DNA of 64,000 bases from positions 186,001-250,000 of the forward strand of contig NZ_JACOPX010000011.1 of NCBI RefSeq assembly GCF_015461835.1, read 5' to 3'. A program made the position numbers and the translations under genes. This document shows, piece by piece, positions 7,607-14,139 of the stretch (the stretch's first letter is position 1; every line of letters starts with the position of its first letter). Under the pieces are notes generated by a model. The model was not told the DNA's origin. It saw only the letters and a list, made by a program, of their open reading frames with translations, and did no database searches. Source of the stretch: Pseudomonas neuropathica. GTDB lineage: Bacteria > Pseudomonadota > Gammaproteobacteria > Pseudomonadales > Pseudomonadaceae.

Positions 7607-9289
7607 TTACTCGGGCAGGGCGATAGGGCCGATGTCTTTGAACACATCACCCGGGCCCGGGTTCGCTTTATGTGTCGAACCGCCGAAATGCTTCATGATC
7701 CCCCACACCGCGTTGAGCGACGTCTGCACCGCGCCTTCAACCCACGCCGGTGTCCACGACACATCGTCGCCAGCGATGAAAATCCCGCGCTGCTCGGCGG
7801 GCATCTCGTCCTGCATGAAGTGCGCGTACATGCGCTGGTTGTAGCGATAGTGGCCGGGCAGGGCGCCCTTGAACGCACCGAGAAAGTACGGATCGGCTTC
7901 CCACGACACGGTGATCGGATCGCCGATGATGCGCGCGGCGATGTCGACTTTCGGGTAGATCTTCTTCAGCGCGTTCAACGCCAGCTCAACGCGTTTTTCC
8001 ACCGGGTGCGGGAGCATCTTCAAGGCGTCGCTCATCCACGAGTACGACAGGCAGATCACCCCCGGTTTGTCGTCGCCGTTGTCGAACAGATAAGTGCCGC
8101 GGGTCAAGCGATCGGTGAGGGTCATACTCATCAGGTCGCGGCCGGTTTCCGGGTCTTTGTCTTTCCAGAATGGCCGGTCGACCATCACGAAAGTCTTCGA
8201 CGATTGCATATAGCGGGTGCGGTCGAGGGCCATCCACATCTTCTGCGAGAACAGGGTTTCGTCGCATTCGATCTGGGTGGTCAGCAGCCAGCTCTGGCAA
8301 GTGGTCAGCACAGCGGCGTATTCGCGAGTGTCGCCATTATTGTCGGTGACCGCGAAACGGCCATCGGGCGCGTGAGCGATTTTCTTCACCCCCGAGCGCG
8401 GTGCGCCACGGTGCAGGGATTTCAGGCTGGTGCCTTCCGGCCAGTGCACGCAACGCTCTGGTACATGCCGCCAGATGCCTTGCGGTACTTGCTCGACGCC
8501 ACCGACCACGAGGTGCTGGTGATCGTCGCAATTGGTCATCACCACGCGGAAGATTTCCAGCATCGAGTTGGGGAAGTCGGAATCCCAGCCGCCGGTGCCG
8601 AAACCGACCTGCCCGAATACTTCGCGGTGATGGAACGACAGTCTGGCGAAGGCCTCTGAGGTGGCGACGAAGTCGTAGAACGTGCGGTCGTCCCACAGCG
8701 GCACCAAGGTATTCCAAAGTTCTTTCAGACGCGGCACATCGCGATCGCGGATGGCTTGCTGGATATCGGCGAACTGCGAGCCGGCTTCCAGTGCGTCCGC
8801 CCAGGCGTCAGCCACTTCCTGAAACAGTGCAGGAAGATCCGCCAGTTTTTGTGCGTAATGGGTTTTGCCTTCCAGGTCGATCACGGTGCTGCCGGAGGCC
8901 GGCGTCAGCGGGTTCGGGAAAGGTTTGGTTTCCAGGCCGAGCTTGTCGACGTAGTGATAGAACGCGGTGGAGGATACCGGGAAGCGCATGCCGCCCAGTT
9001 CCGCGACGATGCCGTCAGTGCCGTTGAACGCTTGCGAGCGCAGACGTCCGCCGAGCTTCGAAGCCTCGTAGACCACCGGTTTCAGGCCAAGCTTCATCAG
9101 CTCGTAAGCCGCTACCAGGCCGGCGATGCCAGCGCCGACGATCGCCACTTCAGCGCCATGATGATGTTCAGGAATAGTGCCGAGACCGGCCGGGTGCTCG
9201 ATCCAGTCGTCGAACGCGAACGGAAAGTCCGGGCCGAAAATGGTGACTGGTTTCTTACCGTCTGCAGGATGGCGATTGTTCTTGTTCAT
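7607..9289 (-). CDS. davB: L-lysine 2-monooxygenase DavB (FAD amine-oxidase family)
   Basis: The 560-residue flavoprotein has a Rossmann FAD motif VAIVGAGIAGLVAAYEL at about residues 47-63 and the amine-oxidase GGRLRSQ segment shortly after. Length and linkage to davA match lysine 2-monooxygenase, which decarboxylates and oxidises L-lysine to 5-aminopentanamide. The related tryptophan 2-monooxygenase (IaaM) has the same architecture; I prefer the lysine enzyme because its amide product is the substrate of the neighbouring amidase. The ATG at 9287-9289 has an AAGG site upstream. An Lrp/AsnC regulator lies upstream in the same orientation and is the likely amino-acid-responsive control. Confidence 0.87.
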   Translation of the reverse strand: MNKNNRHPADGKKPVTIFGPDFPFAFDDWIEHPAGLGTIPEHHHGAEVAIVGAGIAGLVAAYELMKLGLKPVVYEASKLGGRLRSQAFNGTDGIVAELGGMRFPVSSTAFYHYVDKLGLETKPFPNPLTPASGSTVIDLEGKTHYAQKLADLPALFQEVADAWADALEAGSQFADIQQAIRDRDVPRLKELWNTLVPLWDDRTFYDFVATSEAFARLSFHHREVFGQVGFGTGGWDSDFPNSMLEIFRVVMTNCDDHQHLVVGGVEQVPQGIWRHVPERCVHWPEGTSLKSLHRGAPRSGVKKIAHAPDGRFAVTDNNGDTREYAAVLTTCQSWLLTTQIECDETLFSQKMWMALDRTRYMQSSKTFVMVDRPFWKDKDPETGRDLMSMTLTDRLTRGTYLFDNGDDKPGVICLSYSWMSDALKMLPHPVEKRVELALNALKKIYPKVDIAARIIGDPITVSWEADPYFLGAFKGALPGHYRYNQRMYAHFMQDEMPAEQRGIFIAGDDVSWTPAWVEGAVQTSLNAVWGIMKHFGGSTHKANPGPGDVFKDIGPIALPE

Positions 9290-9383
9290 GGCTGACCTTG
9301 CTGGCGACCCGACGCAGGATGCGCGTCTGAGTATAGGAAAAGATGCCTGCCATTTTAGGGAGCGTAGAACACGTTAATAAGAC

Positions 9384-9403
9384 GCAAAATGTCGTCGTTT
9401 TGC
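9384..9403. promoter_or_regulatory. Possible regulator-binding palindrome upstream of davB
   Basis: A short dyad, gcaaaa and ttttgc separated by eight bases, lies about 95 bases before the davB start in the gap between davB and the Lrp-type gene. Lrp/AsnC sites are often weak AT-rich palindromes, so this is a candidate operator. The match is short and could be chance. Confidence 0.3.
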
Positions 9404-9511
9404 CAATTAGCAGATCAATATGACGATCAAAGACTGCATATGGACCAAAGTGTAGGAGAGGCCTGCTCGCGAAGAGGCCCTGAAATCCAGCCGAGAAGCC
9501 CGATCAAGACC

Positions 9512-9973
9512 TTAAACCGGCTGCCCCCGATCAATCTTGCTACTCAAAATGATCGACGTCGTCGTCTTCTCCACCCCGTCCACACTGCCAATCTGGTCGA
9601 GCAACTGATCCAGCTGCTCCGGCGAATCGGTGCGCAACCACGCCACATAATCAAACTCGCCACTCACGGCACACAGCTGCTGTACCTGCGCCATCGCACT
9701 CAACCGGCGCAACACCTCTTTGCCGGAGCGCGGCTGCACCTTGATCCCGACATACGCCTGCAACCCGCCATCGACCACTCGCTGGCCGAGACGCACGCCA
9801 TAACCGGTGATCACTTTGGCTTTTTCCAGCCGCGCCAGACGCGACGTCACAGTGGTGCGCGCGATGCCCAATTGCCGCGCGAGCATGGCTACGCTTTCAC
9901 GGGCATTGATCTGCAGGGCGGCGATCAGCTGACGGTCGATTTCATCAAGCACGGGCGGGCGGATGTCTGGCAA
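9512..9973 (-). CDS. Lrp/AsnC family transcriptional regulator
   Basis: The 153-residue protein has an N-terminal winged helix-turn-helix (LDEIDRQLIAALQINARES, then the recognition helix ARTTVTSRLARLE) and a C-terminal RAM ligand-binding domain (VSGEFDYVAWLRT). The likely start is a TTG at 9971-9973 with GGAG eight bases upstream; a GTG seven codons later is the alternative. Such proteins sense amino acids as octamers. Its place directly before davBA suggests control of lysine catabolism, but the ligand cannot be read from sequence. Confidence 0.88.
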   Translation of the reverse strand: MPDIRPPVLDEIDRQLIAALQINARESVAMLARQLGIARTTVTSRLARLEKAKVITGYGVRLGQRVVDGGLQAYVGIKVQPRSGKEVLRRLSAMAQVQQLCAVSGEFDYVAWLRTDSPEQLDQLLDQIGSVDGVEKTTTSIILSSKIDRGQPV

Positions 9974-10119
9974 GGGGCGGCTCCATTGGCGCGAATCGGT
10001 GGCTTGCGCATGTTACAGGCTCAATAGAGCGGGCGCTTGCAGGCGATGATCGGGTTTTCATCTGCGTGCCGACGATATTGAACTGCTGAAAACTGACCGT
10101 TACTTCACGCCCGTGTTGC

Positions 10120-11214
10120 TTAGGCCATAACCTCGGCAAACGCCTCTCGGAACCGGTGCATGTCATCGTCCGTGCCGACACTCACCCGAACCCAGGTCGG
10201 CCATTCTTTCCAGACGCGACCGACATGCACGCGACGCTCGGCCAAAGCCTTGACTATGTCACTCGCCGGGCGTCTGACATCGATCATGAAGCAATTGGCC
10301 TGGGACGCTGTGCAACGAAAACCGCGCGCATTCAGCCACGCGACGGTTTCCTCGCGCAGGCGCGTATTGTTGTGTTTCCTTTGGCTCAACAACGACGCGT
10401 CTTCAAGGCTGGCGATTGCTCCCAGCAGGGACGATGTGGCCGGGACGTTGTAGTTGCCGAACACCTCCAGTTGTTCCAGCAACACCGGATTGCCCACCGC
10501 GATGCCTAGCCTTGCACCGGCCATGCCGTAGATTTTCGAAAAGGTACGCAGCACCAGCAGGTCGGGGTGATCCTTGATCAGGGGAATGCACGTCGTGGCC
10601 TGCGAAAAATCAATGTAGGCCTCATCGACCAACAGAATCGAGCCTTTGGGTTTGTCCTTCAAGGCACGTTCGATATCGCTGCGAGCCGTGAGAGTGCCAG
10701 TCGGATTGTTCGGGTTGCAGATATAGATCAAACCGGGCCGAGGGTCGGCAGCCAGCATGCGCGGCAGGTCGTGGGCGTGCTCGGCGTTCAGGGGCACCTC
10801 GTGGACAGTGACTTTCCTGCCGCGAGCCGCTTGGGCGGGATCTTCGTAGGAGGGGGCGGCGACCACCAGACTGCCCTGCTGCGTGAAGGCATGCACCGCA
10901 TGCTGCAAGGCCTGTTTGGAGCCGCAATAGGTCTGGACGAAATCCTCGGGAATGCCTTGCTGGCGGGCAAACAGTGCATTGAGTCGGTACTGGATCTTGT
11001 AGGGATAACGTCCCGACAGGGCGATACCTTCCTGCATCGCGTGCCGGGCTGCCGCTGAGGGTCCCCAAGGACTTTCGTTGAAGTTGATCAGCACGTCATC
11101 AGAAGTTGCTGCTGTCGAGGTGGTTTCAATGTGAGCCTGTGCCCAGGGGTTGTGGGCCAGTAACGGCAGCGTCGCAGCAAATCCAACGAATGAGCGTCGA
11201 GTGACATCAACCAT
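10120..11214 (-). CDS. Tat-exported HisC-like PLP aminotransferase
   Basis: The 364-residue protein is a fold-type I, class I/II aminotransferase resembling histidinol-phosphate transaminase. The PLP lysine is Lys227 in RTFSKIYGMAGARLG, and the upstream NPNNPTG and LVDEAYIDF motifs are intact. Unusually it begins with a twin-arginine signal peptide: TRRSFVG (Arg6-Arg7), a hydrophobic stretch, and a probable AQA cleavage site near residue 27. It is therefore predicted to be exported folded with its cofactor to the periplasm. The ATG at 11212-11214 has a strong AAGGGAG site. The substrate is unknown. It lies between the Lrp regulator and the type VI cassette and is not obviously in an operon with either. 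Confidence 0.85.
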   Translation of the reverse strand: MVDVTRRSFVGFAATLPLLAHNPWAQAHIETTSTAATSDDVLINFNESPWGPSAAARHAMQEGIALSGRYPYKIQYRLNALFARQQGIPEDFVQTYCGSKQALQHAVHAFTQQGSLVVAAPSYEDPAQAARGRKVTVHEVPLNAEHAHDLPRMLAADPRPGLIYICNPNNPTGTLTARSDIERALKDKPKGSILLVDEAYIDFSQATTCIPLIKDHPDLLVLRTFSKIYGMAGARLGIAVGNPVLLEQLEVFGNYNVPATSSLLGAIASLEDASLLSQRKHNNTRLREETVAWLNARGFRCTASQANCFMIDVRRPASDIVKALAERRVHVGRVWKEWPTWVRVSVGTDDDMHRFREAFAEVMA

Positions 11215-11332
11215 GAAAACTCCCTTTTCGGATCATCAGATGCGCCACGGCTGTGGGGCCTGGATACTGAAGTAACGAACTGGTTAATGGTTGATTTACA
11301 GGAGGGTGATCTCATGAGCAGAAAAACACACG

Positions 11333-11360
11333 GAAAAAAAACCGCCCATCACGGGCGGTT
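11333..11360 (-). terminator. Rho-independent terminator of the type VI cassette
   Basis: Perfect arms aaccgccc (11340-11347) and gggcggtt (11353-11360) enclose a five-base loop, and on the minus strand the stem is followed by a run of seven T. It lies about 45 bases after the immunity gene stop and closes the three-gene cassette. Confidence 0.92.
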
Positions 11361-11403
11361 CAGCATGTGCAGCGAGCGTCGGATTTTTTCTGCGCGCAGA
11401 CCG

Positions 11404-12492
11404 CTACAAGCGTTCTGCCAGCGTATTTGTCGAGTCCAGATGCGGTTCGTCGCGCAGCAACTTGAGGCGCCAGTCTGTAATCGAACTGTCGTCAACATCC
11501 AGGCGTTTAAGCCACTGATCGGCTGACCATCCGACCAACCTCAACTCCCCCGCGTGACTGTTGCCATGCAGCGACTCGACAGACTCGTAGCGAACAGGTT
11601 TGAGCAGATGGTTTATCAGTACATATGGCGCTGGTCTCAGATCCTCGCCATCACCGGCTATGTACGGGTGAGCGCCCGACTGGATGATCACACCTTCGTC
11701 GTAGGCATAAAACGCGAAATGGCTAGCGGGTAGCTGTGCTCGCAAAGCTTCCAGGCCGCCGGCCGACTCAAGGCGTTCATTATCTAAAAGTGTGAGCCAA
11801 CTGACCGTTTTAATCTTGGCTTGCTTGAAGGTTTTACGACCCGACAGCAAGAATGCGGAGCCCACATCCAGACCCGGCATACGCGCGGCCATGAAAGCCT
11901 CAGTGGGCTGATTGTCATCCTGATTGCCGATCGACAGATTGAACGCATGGCCTGCGTAGCCTTGTTGTGGGTTCAGTCGTCGTGCGAATCCATGGAACAG
12001 CTTCAAGAAGCTCAGCGGATTTTGTTCCTGGAACAACAGCGGTACCGAAAACTCCAGTACACCGATATTGTTCCCCATGTTGGCTTGCCAGGCACGAGGT
12101 CCCAGAATGCTGAAAAGCCATGCGCTCGCATCTTTGGACTGTTTGCCGCTGGTGTAATGGAAGCTCAGGAAGTCGTTCTCTCCCATAGGTTCCATCATTT
12201 TGCGCAGCGTACGCGCCTGATCGTATGGCGTTACACGTTCTCCCTGAGGTGGGCTGTCCCGTACGACCCAGGTCAAATGATCCGCAGCCAATGCCTGGAA
12301 CTCGTCGAAGCATTTGCACAGCGCCTCGCGAACCAAGGGAGTATGGGCATCCTTGATGTACAGCGTTGCGCGTAAACAGAGAACAGCGCCGATATAGTCC
12401 CCGGGCCCGCCTTTCATCAGCAGACTGCCCGGTACTTCCAGTACATTGGGCTGCTTGATCAACTCTGCAGCCATGTCGAATGGTTGTTCCAT
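11404..12492 (-). CDS. DUF3396 family protein, probable type VI immunity protein
   Basis: The 362-residue product resembles the DUF3396 (type VI immunity) family: a long soluble protein without signal peptide or membrane segment, with segments such as LTWVVRDSPPQGER and GVLEFSVPLLF. I chose the ATG at 12490-12492, which has GGAG six bases upstream; TTG and ATG codons 12-15 bases earlier are possible. It begins 17 bases after the nuclease stop and is followed by a terminator, so it is the last gene of the PAAR-nuclease cassette. DUF3396 proteins are repeatedly found as immunity partners of type VI nucleases; the pairing here is inferred from position. The DNA contains more AT-rich stretches than its neighbours. 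Confidence 0.75.
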   Translation of the reverse strand: MEQPFDMAAELIKQPNVLEVPGSLLMKGGPGDYIGAVLCLRATLYIKDAHTPLVREALCKCFDEFQALAADHLTWVVRDSPPQGERVTPYDQARTLRKMMEPMGENDFLSFHYTSGKQSKDASAWLFSILGPRAWQANMGNNIGVLEFSVPLLFQEQNPLSFLKLFHGFARRLNPQQGYAGHAFNLSIGNQDDNQPTEAFMAARMPGLDVGSAFLLSGRKTFKQAKIKTVSWLTLLDNERLESAGGLEALRAQLPASHFAFYAYDEGVIIQSGAHPYIAGDGEDLRPAPYVLINHLLKPVRYESVESLHGNSHAGELRLVGWSADQWLKRLDVDDSSITDWRLKLLRDEPHLDSTNTLAERL

Positions 12493-12508
12493 TGTGTGCT
12501 CCATCAAC

Positions 12509-13207
12509 TTAATACGCAGGCAGCATGGGTCGAGGGCTGCGTCCGCGGCTCACCACATACAAGATGGCGCTGGCGATCGCTGCTGCCCATCCGAGTTGCT
12601 CGACCGGGATTTTGGATGTCTGTTTTTTTTGACTGCAGTCACAGTCTTCAGGGCTCATTATCACGACCTTCTTTCCACTGCCTGCGATCCTTTCATAAGC
12701 TTGAGCTTGCTCGGGATCTTCCGGGTCCGGGGGGAACTTCATCTCCACCAGCACTTTGATATTGTCTTGGGTGGGTGCTCCCCTCGGGTTATTCAGGACG
12801 AGCACATCGGGTCGTCGAATCATGCCGCTGTTTTTCACGAACGGTGGATGCTCAGGATCTGCATCCCAGTACTTCTCGATCCAGCCCGGAATCCAGCCAT
12901 GCGGGTTAGTGCCTGTCTGACTATCCAGAATCGGCACCGGAGGTTCTTTGGTCATGTCGTAACTGATTTCCGGTTTGTACGGACTTCTTCCTTGCAGAAG
13001 TTCGTCCAGCTCGCCCAAACGTTGCGCGACACAGGACTGCTTGAGGCTCTTGCCGTCCTTGCTGATGTTCGGCGTAGCGCTGCAGTGACACATCGCCGAG
13101 CAAAGTACTTCCCGGTCCTGCGGGTCGAGTTTGGGTTCCAAGACGCTGACAGGGTTCATCTGACCCTCTGGTTTCATGCCACCTTGGGATACGGACGGTT
13201 CAGTCAT
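12509..13207 (-). CDS. VRR-NUC domain protein, probable type VI DNase effector
   Basis: The 232-residue protein carries a PD-(D/E)xK nuclease core of VRR-NUC type: Asp134 in RRPDVLVLN, Glu155 and Lys157 in VLVEMKF, and a following QAQAYERI helix. The first 60 residues hold a cysteine cluster (CSAMCHC and a further Cys59), and a second DCDC motif follows the nuclease core near residue 189. The C-terminus has a hydrophobic stretch, LGWAAAIASAILYVV, then a basic tail. The ATG at 13205-13207 overlaps the PAAR gene stop by eight bases, and a DUF3396 gene follows. That order (tip, toxin, immunity) is the basis for calling it a secreted antibacterial nuclease. Confidence 0.8.
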   Translation of the reverse strand: MTEPSVSQGGMKPEGQMNPVSVLEPKLDPQDREVLCSAMCHCSATPNISKDGKSLKQSCVAQRLGELDELLQGRSPYKPEISYDMTKEPPVPILDSQTGTNPHGWIPGWIEKYWDADPEHPPFVKNSGMIRRPDVLVLNNPRGAPTQDNIKVLVEMKFPPDPEDPEQAQAYERIAGSGKKVVIMSPEDCDCSQKKQTSKIPVEQLGWAAAIASAILYVVSRGRSPRPMLPAY

Positions 13208-13712
13208 TGCTTTCACCCTGCACAAGGTCGATATGAAGGGTTTGCGGCGATTTATCCTTGACCCAACGGGTCATACCCTCGGCATCCGTGGTGTCGAAGA
13301 AGCTGGTGCCGGAGGAGGACCAGACCTTGACCTTGCGGCCAGCCATGGGCTTGCCGGTTTCCTGGTTGATCAATTGAAAGCGCCCGGAGAATGGCGCGGG
13401 TAGAGACGGGATCGGGATGAAGGGCGCGGGAGTGTGCGTGTCGCCGATGATGATCGTGCTCGCGCCCTGAATGACCGGTGCACCGTGGTCGGTGACGCTG
13501 CCAAGCATGGCGGCGGGTTGGCCGTTGATGAAAACGGTGGAGGATACTCCTGAAGCAATGTGGCCTCCGCAAGCGGTGGCGTCGTTCAGTCTTGCGGCCT
13601 GCAGGCCTTCGAACATCACATCGGGGGAACCCGCAACGATCGGGTTGGTTGCATGTCCGGGCAATGGACAGGCGGTCGGATCTGTAACGCGTGCAGCAGG
13701 TTTACCACTCAT
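13200..13712 (-). CDS. PAAR domain type VI tip protein with C-terminal extension
   Basis: PAAR proteins form the sharp cone on the VgrG spike and carry effectors. Residues 1-97 are the PAAR domain: MSGKPAARVTDPTACPLPG, then GGHIASGVSS and HGAPVIQGASTIIIGD. Residues about 105-170 form an extension with FQLINQETGKPMAGRKVKVW, which resembles a transthyretin/Ig-like beta sandwich that may dock cargo. The ATG at 13710-13712 has AAGGA upstream; a longer frame would add 12 unrelated residues. The gene overlaps the nuclease gene, so tip and cargo are made together. No vgrG, hcp or sheath genes lie in the window. Confidence 0.88.
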   Translation of the reverse strand: MSGKPAARVTDPTACPLPGHATNPIVAGSPDVMFEGLQAARLNDATACGGHIASGVSSTVFINGQPAAMLGSVTDHGAPVIQGASTIIIGDTHTPAPFIPIPSLPAPFSGRFQLINQETGKPMAGRKVKVWSSSGTSFFDTTDAEGMTRWVKDKSPQTLHIDLVQGESND

Positions 13713-14016
13713 TTTGCGAATCCTTGCAAAAGGGCGATAGCGGCGCAAAGCTCGGCAGGCCTCAAGTCCGGGTGCCGCTGGTGAGCCAGTATCAAGTGTC
13801 GCGAAGCAAATGCCGGTGCCGCGCGCTGGTTAAAGGCCGCCGTCATGTAAGCAGAAACCTTCACCTTTTAGCAAATACGCGGGTTGAAGGCCTTGACGGT
13901 GGGAGTGCGAAAGGTGATGTGTCTGTTGCAGCATCAGTGCACACGAGTGGACAGATGATGGACGGAACAAGCTATTACGCGATTTAAGGAGCCGCATTTT
14001 TTCGCTTCAGATACGC
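13713..14016. other. Intergenic region upstream of the PAAR gene
   Basis: About 300 bases between the PAAR start and the tRNA terminator hold no convincing gene on either strand. It should include the promoter of the type VI cassette, but I could not identify clear -35 and -10 elements. Confidence 0.5.
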
Positions 14017-14040
14017 AAAAGCCGCGCATTTGCGCGGCTT
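14017..14040 (-). terminator. Terminator of the tRNA-Ile gene
   Basis: Arms gccgcgca (14021-14028) and tgcgcggc (14031-14038) form a tight GC-rich stem, followed on the minus strand by TTTT (14017-14020). It lies just past the tRNA 3' end. Confidence 0.8.
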
Positions 14041-14047
14041 TCAGGTT

Positions 14048-14124
14048 TGGTGGGCCCACACGGACTTGAACCGTGGACCAAAGGATTATGAGTCCTCTGC
14101 TCTAACCAACTGAGCTATAGGCCC
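14048..14124 (-). tRNA. tRNA with CAU anticodon, probably tRNA-Ile2 (lysidine-modified)
   Basis: The 77-base gene folds as a standard cloverleaf with acceptor 5' GGGCCTA pairing to TGGGCCC, a D-arm TAGCTCAGTTGGTTAGAGC, anticodon loop CTCATAA, T-arm around GTTCAAGTC, and an encoded CCA end (14048-14050). The anticodon CAU could be elongator Met or Ile2. The variable-loop/T-arm sequence TTGGTC...GTTCAAGTCC resembles minor isoleucine tRNAs that read AUA after TilS makes lysidine. It lies between the large GGDEF/EAL gene and the type VI cassette, a common position for acquired DNA. Confidence 0.9.
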
Positions 14125-14139
14125 TCAGTAGGTCGCGGA

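Noticed and set aside
13691..13987. A 98-codon plus-strand frame next to the PAAR gene
   Set aside because: Begins inside PAAR antisense, has no ribosome site or recognisable domain.
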